Shown here in pieces: positions 24,178-36,295 of a stretch of DNA of 64,000 nt. This DNA is from Dillenia suffruticosa (lineage: Eukaryota > Streptophyta > Magnoliopsida > Dilleniales > Dilleniaceae), in assembly GCA_033439265.1 (NCBI GenBank), contig JAVTVX010000035.1:17262001-17326000 (forward strand), in the 5' to 3' direction. A program made the translations under genes and the position numbers. Each line of letters opens with the position of its first letter. Position 1 is the stretch's first letter. The notes under the pieces are model-generated. The model was not told where the DNA came from and made no database searches. It was given only the letters and a program-made list of their open reading frames with translations.

Positions 24178-26127
24178 AACAAGAAAAAAACCACCATTTT
24201 AATCATGCTATATCATATTGCCGTGGATAACTATTCTTTTGCAGCAACTGTGCTGAGGGATTATTTATGTTATGAAGATAAGGGTTTCCATTATGATAGG
24301 GTGCTAAAAACTCATACAGATCATAAAGAGCCCGATGTGCTTTTGTTTTTTTTTTTGGTTCTGAAATTACAAACATTCTTGGAAAGGACACTGACTTTTT
24401 TCCCCAATGCAGTTTCTTTGGATGATCCTAAAATTTTGGCACTTTTAGGGTGCAGATGAAGCAGAAGAAATATGGATTTGGATAAGTTGGGACTTTATAA
24501 AGGAAAAAGAAACTGGGAGTGTCTTAAATATGAGTTAAAACCAGAAGCAGCAATGCACCCGGGTTAATTGTGACCGGGAAGTTGGCATCACATTGTGGTA
24601 TTGTGCCTTTTTATTTTTCCAAATTGCGGAAAATTGAAGAAAAATAGTGAGGAGAGGATTTGGCAAAGCTTATGTGAGAAATCTTCGATGATTATAGTTA
24701 TTTATTTATTTATTTTTATTTTTATTTTATTATTATTATTATTTTTTAATGGAAGGGGCCATCTTTTACTCGAACTTTCCTTACATTGGTATAGGATGGT
24801 GTTGTTCTAAGATCTCTAGGTGAATATACACGTGAATGGCTTCAACAGGATCGATTTGATTTATGGCTACAGATGGGAGCATATGATTAACCAAATTTTA
24901 TGTTGCGTATCTTTTTATGTGTTGATTCTTTATTTTCCTAACTTTTTCTTTTGGCTCTGATAATTGATATTTAGAACTATATTCATCTAGTTTGAGTGTT
25001 CATGGGGTCTTACTTAGAGTCGGTTCTCCTAATATATTTTTTTTCATTTCTAATTTTCAAACTCAAGATTTGCTTAATGAACCTAACACTCCAGCTAATT
25101 AGAGTGACTGTCCATTGGTTTTATTTGCATAACTTCATATCAACGTTCGGAGCAATATACTTCTCGATTTCTCACCCTTCTGATTAACTTCGTGTTAACC
25201 TTGTGATGGTATGGTCGCATGTTTTTGCTCTTATAATCTGATGCGATATCATGACTTTTTTTTTTTTTTTTTGGTCATTTTTACTAATAGATTCTGTACT
25301 CTTAGCAGATTTAAGTACAAACTATCCATTCTATTCGTAATGAGAAAGGTGATCATTCATTTGCTATGATCAAATTTTTAAACCAACAGAGTATTATGCT
25401 GAAACTACTGCCGGGTGGCTGGTTCTTGAGATTCTCAATTGTTATTTTTTGTTAGCGGGTTGAAATCAACATTTCATTGCTTAGATTGTGTAAATTGTGG
25501 ACGTTTACTAAAGAAAGGATTTGATTTAGAACCATGTTTGCCATCATATGGAAGAATGTCTTGTTTCTATCTGTCTCCCTAGGCCAAAGAGTCGGCGTCC
25601 AAAATCTGTTCCGGAAAACTGATTTCCTTTAAGAAAAATATTTTTAGTATTGGGGTCCAATTTTATAAATATCCTTATCGTTTGTAAAGATAATAAAATT
25701 TTTATACTAAATTCATTCTGAGTGTTTATAGTTTGGCATCTCATTTACGAGCTGTATTTTAACATCTCAAAAAACTATTAGGAGGCGTCCATCCAGTGCC
25801 CATTACCCTGGGAATATGCCTCCCGTTTCACTTGGATACTAAAAAAGAATTTGATTTAGAATTTTGTTTTGACATCTTATGTCAGAATGACTTTAGGCCC
25901 CGCATCAAGTCTTCACCTTGCCTAAGACACGTGAAAACTCATTTTGGATGCCACAAGTCTCTCCACATCTTCCACACTATTGCTCAGCTCTAAACTGTCC
26001 AAGATATATCTCATCCCCCATCCCCCCCCCCCAAAAAAAAAACAAAAAAAGAACTTGCATATTGTTCTTACCCTCCACATTTTGGAACTCCTTGCTCCAC
26101 ATTATCAAGTGGTTTTTAAGAAACTTC
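24178..26127. other. GPP 3' flank and AT-rich spacer
   Basis: The first few hundred bases probably hold the GPP 3' UTR; several T-rich runs follow but I cannot fix a polyadenylation site. The rest is AT-rich, with a 15-bp T run near 25257-25272 and short frames only. No gene is recognised. Confidence 0.45.
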
Positions 26128-26358
26128 AACGTAGTTCCAAAGTACCAACATCTGATAGTTTAGTTGGTTCGGGAACTGACGCTCCCTTAACCATGGTCGG
26201 GAGTTCGATTCCCCATGAGAATAGAAAAATCAGCGCCGGGAGACCTGCTCCTTCAATTGGATTTTGCAAGCGGTCGACCTACATTAGTCGGGACGAAATC
26301 TCGGATACTGGGTTGGTGGCCTAGCCATGATACAAAAAAAAAAACGTAGTTCCAAAGT
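26128..26358 (+). mobile_element. SINE copy 1 with 16-bp target duplication
   Basis: This is a tRNA-derived SINE (26144-26342) with an A-box-like tagttggttcggg and a B-box-like gtcgggagttcgattccc in its head. The body has aatttagtcgg-type sequence (attagtcgggacgaaatc, cggatactggg) and the tail is A-rich. Perfect 16-bp duplications aacgtagttccaaagt sit at 26128-26143 and 26343-26358. A related copy is at 36090-36282. Confidence 0.88.
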
Positions 26359-27939
26359 GTGGAAGATATGGAGAGTGAGAGTATGTACGAAAAAAAAAAA
26401 AAATTGGAGTGAGTGAAACTACAAAATGCCGATTGAGAAGCACAACGCTTTTAGTAAAGAAAAACTATAAAACGCTGGAGGCGTAGTTATTGGACAGAGA
26501 CAGGCATGAGAAAGAATATTGAGAGGTGAATCATCCCAAAGTTGCTTAAAAGTATTGAGAGGTGAAGCAACATAAGGGCTACTTTTCCATTTGCCTTCTT
26601 TATAGGCTCCTGATTTATATCAGTTGCTTGTTTAGTAAAAAAGCTACCCAGGTTAGGGTTTGAAGTGCCATCACAAAACATGTACTATGAGTGCTTTATG
26701 CTTTGAAACATGGCCTAATATCCCTACAAACAAGATAATATCATCAATGCCATCTTTTGCTAATCACGGAACGATGCTGTTCAGATTTTATCATCGACAT
26801 TCCATTCGGTAAGGGAACCATTGGCAGAACATGAAGATGAGAGGATATGCTCTTACAGGCAATATTCAGCCACGAGTGTCCTCGGCCATGCAGCCGTCAT
26901 CGCTTGATGAATCTTTGAAATCAAATGCCAGCTCTATGTCCCAATAACTATTTGTCCTGAAATTGGAAGGAGGTTTCTTCTCATTGATGGCAAGTATTTG
27001 TTTAAACTACAGGTCATATACAATGTTCAGAGTCATTTTACCTGTCATCAAGAGCTGGATCACCAAGAACTTCCATCAATGCTTCAAAGGTGGATCTGAG
27101 GTTCTCAAGAACATTAATTTCATTTTCTAAATTTGCCAGCATCTATGATGTGTAAAACAAGAGCAAACTTTTCAGTTGATGACTGAGTATAGAACAATAC
27201 AGTTTGAGAACAGGAGCAAGTAAATAATTCCAGAAACTCATTAGCCATAAGTTAAAAGAGAAAAACACTTACCAGATTGTTAGTGCAATGCTGAGGACAC
27301 TGAGCTTTGCGGATATCTTCTAACAACGGTGGTGGCAGACCATGATAAAAGATCTCACGGTTATTGGAATTCCACGTTCTCCAAACCATGTGATCCTGCT
27401 GTCCAGAATTCATGCTACTTTCACAACTATTTTCATGATCACTGATGTCTGAGGCAGAATTAGTTACAGTTTATCAAGAACAATACCTAGATAGATTTTG
27501 ACCATGTCAGATACGAAAAAGCAGTAGGTGATCTCTCAAATTTCTTGAAACAGACCAAAAGTTTCCCACCGGCCGGTTAGTGACATGTAGTATATTAAAA
27601 TATGAAATAGCATTACCCAAGCAAATGACATCAGGGACATTGTGTCCTTGTGATATGAAACCATAGAAGGTAATTAGATCAGAAGTGGGCAAGTTTCCAT
27701 AGCCAAGATAGCACTGATCCCCTACTTTGCATGGCCTTGAGACATTGTAAATTTCAACGATTTCATTGTTGAGAGTATTCTACCATAGTGCATTATGTGA
27801 TGCAAATCTGTAGATAAATTAGTATCAGAAGACAAACAAGAAAGCAATCTAGAAAGAGATTGCAAAAATTCCCACCCTTGATATTTAACCCGATTCATTT
27901 TTTTTTTCTAATAATTCGTCATCCTACTTTTATGCATTA

Positions 27940-28473
27940 GGGGAGGTGCAAGGTGCAAGTCAATCACAAGTGTACAAAGAAAATAGAAAAAACAAACTAA
28001 ATCTCCATTGAAATATGAAACACGTGGAATTAATCGGCCTCACATGGATGCCATGTATGACCTTAAAATATGCAGAAAATAATGTCCCAACTTAGGAACA
28101 ATCTGTCCAAATGAATAGGGGAGGTGCAAGGTGCAAGTCAATCACAAGTGTACAAAGAAAATAGAAAAAACAAACTAAATCTCCATTGAAATATGAAACA
28201 CGTGGAATTAATCGGCCTCACATGGATGCCATGTATGACCTTAAAATATGCAGAAAATAATGTCCCAACTTAGGAACAATCTGTCCAAATGAATAGGGGA
28301 GGTGCAAGGTGCAAGTCAATCACAAGTGTACAAAGAAAATAGAAAAAACAAACTAAATCTCCATTGAAATGTGAAACACGTGGAATTAATCGGCCTCACA
28401 TGGATGCCATGTATGACCTTAAAATATGCAGAAAATAATGTCCCAACTTAGGAACAATCTGTCCAAATGAAAT
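27940..28473. repeat. Triplicated 178-bp unit
   Basis: Three head-to-tail copies of a 178-bp unit start at 27940, 28118 and 28296 (each ggggaggtgcaaggtgcaag). By eye, copies 1 and 2 look identical. Copy 3 shows a single change (atatgaaac to atgtgaaac) before its end diverges. The array lies in an intron of the SET pseudogene. The unit has no clear coding frame and matches no family I know. Confidence 0.95.
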
Positions 28474-31400
28474 AAAACGTTAAAAGAGAACAATAGTAAA
28501 AAACTATCCAAAGCAATTGCTATAATTCTTGAAGGTCAATCAGCTGGTAAATGAACCAATGCAATTTAGACTGGGCCCAAATATGTGACATTATTAAAGA
28601 AAAGAGCTTGATCCTCTAGTTCAACATTGACTACCATAGGCTTTCGTGGAAAGTTCTTCAAGATGATAGTTGGATGTCATTGCATTACTATAATTTGACG
28701 TATTTGAACCAAGAAAAGGGCAGGAAAAGCAAAGAAGAAAGAATAACATACCGAATGGCTTAAAAATCCAGCAATAGGAATCAAGCACATCCTCAGCGAG
28801 CTATTAGGAAACATCCTTCTCAAACCATTTGAGTACCAGAGCTCATAGGCCACAAAAACCGCTCCCATGTGTACGTCTCCAGCTGAAATATGGCAGGACA
28901 GCTACCGCATAAAGCAGGAACCAATTCCTCCCATTGGGTGCGTAAATGCTGCATTTAGAAAATTCAATTTATTTGTACCTCTGATAAAATGGTGAGGCTT
29001 AGGATAAAGAATACTCAAACCTGGTCCACCACAAACCAAAACACTCCCTAAGTTAAAGAAAATAATCACACTTGAAACTTATATTTGTTGTTTGAATAAA
29101 TACCATTAGGCTTTTGTCATTGCTCCCAAGGCAAACAATGGAAACTTTCATCCTTTTTTTTTTCCCCCCGAAGAAATTATTTATTTTTCTTCAGCTACTG
29201 CAATAAATTGGAGTTATCAAAAGACGAGCATCAATGCCAGATCTAAAAACACAAAAATGTAAACCAAGAGTACTAGCAGTGGAAGAATCAAAGACAAAAC
29301 AGTAGAAAGTTGAACCCTCTGAGCTAAAAGGTGAAGGCTAACAAACCTCTTTTGCTTGTACAATCTTATCCAATAGTGAGGTTCCTTCCAATGATGTAAT
29401 TGCATCTAATCCAAAACTTAGACCTGTAGCATGAAATTAACCATAAGAAATTGTGGTGGCTGAGGTTCCCACTCGTATCCCAAGAAACAAAGTAAGAAGG
29501 CCCCATAAGAAATTGTGCAAGGAAAACAATTTTGTGCTCCTTTGAACTGAGGATAAAAATAACACTCCTATTTCTCATCACATAATGCTCTTTGAATTTC
29601 CGAGCTTCTTTTATCATGTTATTTTGCATTAGACACCAAGTAGAAGAAGCAAGTGCCATATTGGTTTTGAACATGGAAGATACTTACCTTTCTATAATAC
29701 TTTTTACAATGTACTTAACAACTAGGAATTCCGATACCTGAGTTTTGAAGCAGGGGTTACAACCTCTCTCTTCATGAAGCAAAACAAAATAACTTTTTTA
29801 AGGAAAGAAAAAGATAAACTGAATTTTACTCATCATGTCATGAAAGAAGAAAAGGATGAACTAATATTTTCCTATTATTAATTCTAGTGCCAAAGATTTA
29901 TTTTAGTAAACATTTTATTGTGCCCACCTTCTCACCAACTTACTCATCTTTCATAATCTCAAATGCTAAGTCTGCACAAGTTTACAAACTTTCACCATTA
30001 TCGCATACTTCATGCGACTTGAACATAGAAAACCACCACTTTCATTTTCATCCTCTTAATCAGTATCCCAAGTAACATGTAAACCCAACAACAATAGCAC
30101 TATAGCTACTCCTGCCACAATTGAATTACAGCACTTGTGGAATAATTTTAGGTCAGATATGGTGTGGAATTGTTCACCGTAAGTTTTATTTAAGAATGTT
30201 GATTTCAAAGTTCTTTGTATGACTTATTCTACTTCTTCCATTTCCATTCACAAAAAAATATAACTATGTTTTGGACCTGGAGGTATATTCTCTTTTTGCG
30301 GAATACAATATTTGATTTAAACATGTTCACAGCATTGAGGTAATTCAGTCATTAGCAATTTCAATACATATGGAAGGGACCAACCAGACACCTTATTTTC
30401 TACATTGAGTTTCTAGATTCTCCTTAAAGCTGCCATATTTTTATGTATGGCAAAATGCTACGTGCTAACTGTTTGTACCGTTTTTAATTGCTTTTTGTTC
30501 CTTATTCTTGTTTCTGAACATATTCTGGATTAAAAAGCTTGCATGGTGTGATTCTAATAAATCTTAGCGTCAGAGCTACCAACACGAGTCATTTTCAAAA
30601 ATGTAAAACTAAACTCCATAATCTTCATCAAGCATAAAAAACTCCATAAAACATATGACAAATAATCATTGGAAGTTAATTGTGAAAAATATGCCAAAAA
30701 GTTTTATCCAATGATCGTTTGCTACATTGGTCATGAAAAAATTCCACGACTAAAGTGAACAATTGGTAGCACGCCCCATTAGAAAATGAAAGTAAAGTAA
30801 AAGTCTTAAGAGATCATAACTCAAGTAAACATAAGCACTGTCATGCATTCTGTATTTGAACTGCTGTGCATTTTTTCCCTTAAAATGAAACAAGGAACAG
30901 CATCGCAGAGAGTGAATGGATGTTCGTCAAGGACTACTCATCAACAAGAGAAAGTAACAGGCAGTTCTCATTAGTTTCTTATCGTCAATAAATGCAGGTA
31001 CTACTCAAATTTAACACAATTGAAGTTCTCAGAATTAAATCTTACCAGTATTAAATGCCTCTGGTAGGATATCAAAGTAGATCTTAAATCTTGAATTATT
31101 GTTGAACTTCTCCTTCATGCTTCAGAGCAACATGATGTCTCAGAGGAAATGCCATCGATGCTTGCCAGGACAGGATACTGCAACATGGACTATGTTATAG
31201 CACAAAGTTTGGCTTTTCTTACCTTTTCCCCCCTCTCTCTACTAGTTCGTTCATAAAGAAAAAAAAAATGCATGCGTAACCATAACATGTGCTGTCACAA
31301 AGAGTTAGCTCAGAAGAAAGCATGAGGGCTCATGTATATTAGCCACCGAAGTCAATTATACATCAGAAGATCAGTTATCAGCAAAATAGTTCAATCCTCT

Positions 31401-33151
31401 CCCAATTTTGTATCCAAGTTGTTAAGAAGTCATCTGTTTGGGTTTGATAAGGAAACAGTTTCAAGTGGGCCATATAATGTCGAATAGCAATAGAAGAACA
31501 GAGAGAAGCAGGGAAGAAAAGATAGAATAAACCATGGAAGGGAGAGGGATTATCGGAATCCCTCTATAACTCAGAGACAAAGCTAAATTCAAATCATTAA
31601 TCAAAGGATAACAAATAATAAACCCTAATGTGTTAATTATAGGCAAAACTTAAACTAATATGGAAATAATATTAAAAGAACAATCTCACAAAAATTGGAA
31701 ACAAACAAAATAATTGAAGCTATTTAAAATACTAGATATTATATAACTTCCAAAATTTTCTGCATTAACATATCATTATCAAAGATATCATATTTATCTC
31801 CACACAAACTTCAGACTTCATTGACAAATATGAATTGAGGAGCTAGTTCATCAATTGAAGTACCAATCCATCAACTACTCCCTTTTATAAGAAACAAAAA
31901 GCAAGGGCACCACAACGTAACTGTTGTGGGGCATACAAAATAAGTACAGCAATATGTTTCATCATGATTTGTATGTTGAGATATCCGCGATAAAAAAATT
32001 CAAGTAACTTGAAAATAGTAAGTATTATAACATTATTGGAAACGAACTCTCCATATGGGGGAACATGGTGAGCCACGTTTAGCACTAGGTCAGCTTTATT
32101 TTAACATGACGTGTCTCCTCCCAATATAGAGAACTTTCAAAGAAAAACCTCATAAATTGAAATTTGAAAACTGGAGTTTCAAGTAAGCAATAAAATATGA
32201 AACATAAATGGGTAAGAGAGCACTATCCAGATCCAACTCCACCTAGCCGAAGTCCAAGGAACAAGCTAGATGCCAACATCTTCGATGATGGTGCATAATT
32301 GGCATTTCTGGAAAATCAAATGAAACATACCATGTCAGATTCAAATACAAGATCCTCTGAGATGATATTAGAGATAGGGATCTCCAATGCAACATCTCCA
32401 ATCTCAAGATACTCCGAAGCTACGGCTCCCCTTCCAGCATCCTCAAAATCTATACAAGCATAAGAATTGGAAACCACATATTTAGCTCCCTTCTCTTTTC
32501 AACATTTCAGGGAAAAATAATTAGCATTTGAACCTGTGGTCTATGTGAAAAAAAAAGATAGGAGGAAAGGGAAAAATAAAAGCAAAAATATAAACATGAA
32601 CAGAGTTCAAAGGGGAGCTGATAAGAATGGAGGTTGACACCTAGAAAACTCAATGAATCTCATGTTATACAACAGTGAACCAAAAAGGGAAAAAGATAAT
32701 AAAATGCAAGGCTGTTCCTAAACATAAATAGTGGAGGGAGTCTTACAAGCAATACGCAACTTGGTTTTGATACCGTTGGATGCACCCCAATGTATCAGTT
32801 GATTTTCTTTGTCACTGCTGTTGTTTGCAATTATGTTCATGTCATCCCTGTACTTTGCCCCAAAGTCCTTGATCAGATTGAGAGTTTCAGCATGCAAATC
32901 TTGCAGGGCAGTTTTTTGCTTGTCGGTAGCACATGAGACTGATATCTTGATCGCTGAAAGGAATGAATTGATTGCCTCTAGCTCATTCCTGGGGCTGTAG
33001 AATTCTGCTGGGGGATATACAGCAAGATCACTAAAATAAAGTTCCAACTGCACGTCAGGAACCAAGTATTTCATCAGAATATGAGTTGTTACATCCACTA
33101 TGATGTCATATAAATATTATCTGTTCTCCATTTATACTGTTGCTAAAACAA

Positions 33152-33234
33152 GCTGGTTTGCCCGAGAGGTTAAGGGGGAAGACTTAAGATCTTCTGCACA
33201 TAAGTGCGCATGGGTTCGAACCCCATAGCCAGCA
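33152..33234 (+). tRNA. tRNA-Leu (anticodon UAA)
   Basis: This is an 83-nt class II tRNA. The acceptor arms GCTGGTT / AGCCAGC pair, with discriminator A. The anticodon stem GAAGA/TCTTC encloses loop CTTAAGA, giving anticodon UAA. A long variable arm (tgcacataagtgcg) typical of Leu follows, and the T arm is ATGGG-TTCGAAC-CCCAT. No intron and no encoded CCA are present. A run of five T at 33248-33252 can serve as the Pol III terminator. It lies on the plus strand within an intron of the minus-strand SET pseudogene. Confidence 0.95.
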
Positions 33235-33743
33235 CTCCTCTGTTTCCTTTTTATATCTAAAAAAAAAAAACAGCTTGAGTAATTCTATGCATGCAAAATG
33301 TTAAGAGCTAATAGGTCAAGTCTGACCATCAGTGATTTTGCTTAAAAGGATTCCAGAAAAGCCTTTAGTTCATTAGTAAATTGACAAAGGTTGCATTTTG
33401 CCTCATTCAGCCGTATAGTTCTTGCTCTCTGAAGAAGTGATTCCAACGTGGTAATTATCCAATCGGGTGATGCTGTACCTTTTAGATATACCTGCTCCAT
33501 ACTATCCAATCCCTTTTTTGTAGTATGTACCGTACATAAGGAGAATAAAATTATTGCCAACATTATCAAGGTGGCAATCATTCATACAATTTGGGAGTAG
33601 GAAAACAGGATCCAAGTCACCAGGGAATGAATTGGAGTCGCTACATGAATGAGGTCATGATTTTCATAGTTCAGTCACATAATTGCATATTTTTCTTTTC
33701 TTCCTTTTGTTCAGATTCTTTAAAATCAAGAATATTATGCATG

Positions 33744-33746
<3 letters not shown>

Positions 33747-33777
<31 letters not shown>
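33747..33777. repeat. GA microsatellite
   Basis: An uninterrupted (GA)n run of about 15 units lies in an intron of the SET locus. Confidence 0.9.
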
Positions 33778-33780
<3 letters not shown>

Positions 33781-34778
33781 TCAAGACATTCTCTCGAATT
33801 GCTATGACTATGAACAATTAATTTTTTTAAGAAATAATATCAACCGCGAAACGAAGTTGGATAACTGAAATAAAGATTTCAAAGATTTGAAAGTGCAGTA
33901 ACTAACCTTCTTTTTCTCAAGTAGTGGTGCTCAGACATTTTCAAGTAAAAGGTCGTCCTCATCCAGTAAAAATTTCTACGAGGAACAACAACAAACACTT
34001 CATCTACACAATTGATACTCTTTTCTATAATTAGCTCAAACCATGCATTGAACATTGAAAGCTCAATTATTCAAGAAAAGAAACAATGGTGAAGCCTTTT
34101 TAACTTTCAACACATCTGACAGCATTGGATTTTTCTTCAAACCTAAACATCATAAGTCTAGCAAAAGCTAATTAAGCTTTCCTAGCATGAAAAATGACGA
34201 TTATGCAACCACAACTCTCTCTCTAGACAATTATAGCGTAAGAAACGAAAGAAAGAGGAGACTGAATGCAAGAACTGGACATAGAGAGAGTAAGCAGTTA
34301 TCACCAAAAAAAAAAAGAAAGAGTAAGCAGTCTGAAGAAGAAGAGACGATTGAAGCAGATACCTTGTCGTCAGCTTGGTGTTCCTCCATTGCCGAATTTG
34401 ATTTGAAGCAGACGCGGGAAGAGAGAGAGAGAGAAGTTTTAATGGGTGAAGCGGATTTCACTTCAGGGAGAAACGAAGAGTAATTTTTTGTTAAATTAAA
34501 AGTAATTAAGGGCAATGCTGTTGGTAATCAGGTAAATTTACTGAGACTGCACCTAAATTATGCTCCAATTTTACAATATACTTTGCATTAAGTACAATAT
34601 GAAGAAAAGTTATGGGCATGAAGAAGAAGAGCACAACCTCCTCCGTAAGCACAACCTCATCTCTTCGAGTGTGGGAAAAGACGATATGAAAAAAAAGAGT
34701 AGAGAAAATGGTGAATATCTTCTACCAATAAACTAGCTGAATCATGTGATGGAGTTGCAAAAAATCTATCCCAAGCCA

Positions 34779-35056
34779 AAACCAATGGAGCCATGTACAA
34801 AAATAGTTTTATTTTTTTTTTAAAAAAAATTTTAAAAAAACACTACTAAAAAAATATTTTTATATCTATCGCATATATATCAAATTCACGTTGTGTTTTA
34901 AAAATTCGATATATACTGTATAAGTCGAATTATCAAAATTAGATATATAATATTTTTTAAATATATCGAATTTTTAAAACTGTTACATACCGTTTGATTT
35001 AAAATTTTCTTTTCAACCGTTATATTTTAAAAATCCTTTTGAAAAATAAAACCAAT
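34779..35056. mobile_element. Decayed MULE-related MITE with 9-bp target duplication
   Basis: The element (34788-35047) starts GAGCCATGTACAAAAATAG. Its other end, reversed, carries aacggttgaaaagaaaattttaaat, which resembles the MULE-1 TIR interior. Degenerate type B palindromes (tcgaattatcaaaattagata, atcgaatttttaaaac) fill the middle. Flanks are aaaccaatg / aaaccaatt. It is much diverged, so the assignment is moderate. Confidence 0.55.
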
Positions 35057-36076
35057 TTCTTACATGACTAAAAACCAAAGACTCCACAACCAGGGCAGTC
35101 GCCCTTTCCGCATCCTAAAATATATTCCCCAAACCATGAGGCATCATAGTTCATTCGAATCCCCAAGAAAAATAGACTCTCGATCACCAGACATGGAATC
35201 CTTCATTTCTTCCTTAGCATTAGCTGACATAGCAACCCGAAATGCTTCATCGCTCTCTACATATTACTAGACTCTCAAAAAGAGAAGAGTTTCTATCATG
35301 CTAGATACTCCAGGCAATTAAACCATGAGTAAAATGACTGGGAGGTTGACGTGGAGGAACGCTGTTAGGATTTTCCTCCTAATGAAGAATGCCCATATTT
35401 ATTTAGTTTTTTCCCCCAAAACGACAGTCACAAGTCCACCAATGTTGAAACCCACCTCCCGTTAATGGCCATTTTAGAGAGCATATGTGCACGATACATA
35501 TTTGTGGCGATTCCAAATTTGGGGTTGGCCAGCACATTCCTGAGCATCGGAACTTTTTGGCCGAGAGGGTGATCGGAGAAAAACTAAGGGTTTGGTGTTG
35601 GCTGCTGATTTTTTATTTCCTTGATTTGGCGGAGATTTTGGAGGGGTTGTTAAGCAGGTGAAGATCTAACTTTTTCGCTGTCAAAATCATTATCGGTATA
35701 TTTTAAATTGAATTTTGAAGGGGTGTCCTACAACTCACAATTTTAGTGAGATCTCTAAATGTTAATTTTCTCTAACTTGATGTCACATGGTTCAAGTGGC
35801 TAAGTGTGTGTCAAAACTAATCCTTATATGCGTCATTTAATGATATTCAAAATTTCAAATGGAAAGAAAGAAACAATAAAGTAGAGAGATACAAAACAAG
35901 GATGTTGAACAATTAATTACCAATACAAATGGAGGTCGTAAGTCCAATAAGCAAGAGAGAGACAAGATCAAGGGAGAGCGGTTAGGGTTCTATTTTTTTA
36001 TTTTTTTTAATTGAAGAGAGAGATTGACGCGAGGGAGGGAGACGAGAGAGAGAGAGAGAAGACCGGTGTTTCGAAA
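35057..36076. other. Spacer without recognised gene
   Basis: This is AT-rich DNA with a purine-rich GA stretch near 36015-36060. Short frames only; none matches a family I can name. Confidence 0.4.
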
Positions 36077-36295
36077 TTATATTAGAACACTAACATTTAT
36101 TGGTGTAGGTGGATAGACAATTTCGTCTTTTAATTAGGTCGGGAGTTCGACTCTCCCTAAATATGAAAAAAATAATGTTAGGAGATTTACCTCCAGTCGG
36201 GCCCTACAACGGTCGATTCAAATTAGTCGGAACGAAACTCCAGATACTGGGTGGTGGCCAAACCAAGGTAAAAAAAAAAAGTTTATATTAGAACA
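36077..36295 (+). mobile_element. SINE copy 2 with 13-bp target duplication
   Basis: This SINE (36090-36282) belongs to the same family as the 26.1-kb copy. It shares ggtcgggagttcgac, ggtcgattcaaattagtcgg, aacgaaactccagatactgggtggtggcc and an A tail. The 13-bp duplications ttatattagaaca lie at 36077-36089 and 36283-36295. Its A-box half is more diverged than in copy 1. Confidence 0.85.

Larger units (their letters stand above)
26866..34389 (-). pseudogene. SET-domain protein lysine methyltransferase pseudogene
   Basis: This minus-strand gene resembles plant SET proteins of the Rubisco LSMT/SETD3-like group (Arabidopsis At2g18850 type). Clear exons are 32747-33097, 32331-32449, 31046-31177, 29347-29423, 28752-28948, 27617-27807, 27273-27448, 27042-27142 and 26866-26956. 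Recognisable blocks are FEDAGRGAVA and DVALEIPISNIISEDL (start of SET), KEKFNNNSRFKIYF, GLDAITSLEGTSLL, ELWYSNG, CLIPIAGFLSHS, CYLGYGN, DLITFYGF and HGLPPPLLE. The frame is broken at several points. Exon 31046-31177 is one base short and has a TGA where the family has Trp. Exon 28752-28948 is one base short before YELWYSN. Exon 27617-27807 changes frame after HYGR. The conserved NHS is SHS. Putative 5' exons are 34363-34389, 33907-34061 and one starting at 33501. Confidence 0.82.

Noticed and set aside
25960..26380. Inverted 22-bp match around SINE copy 1 (agtgtggaagat.tggagag) as a MITE
   Set aside because: The match does not extend past about 22 bp, and the SINE explains the insertion; I see no TIR-adjacent duplication.
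34187..34515. Overlapping ORFs near 34.2-34.5 kb as a lysine/arginine-rich gene
   Set aside because: Both strands are open only because of GA-rich sequence; the supported feature here is the small first-exon candidate of the SET locus.
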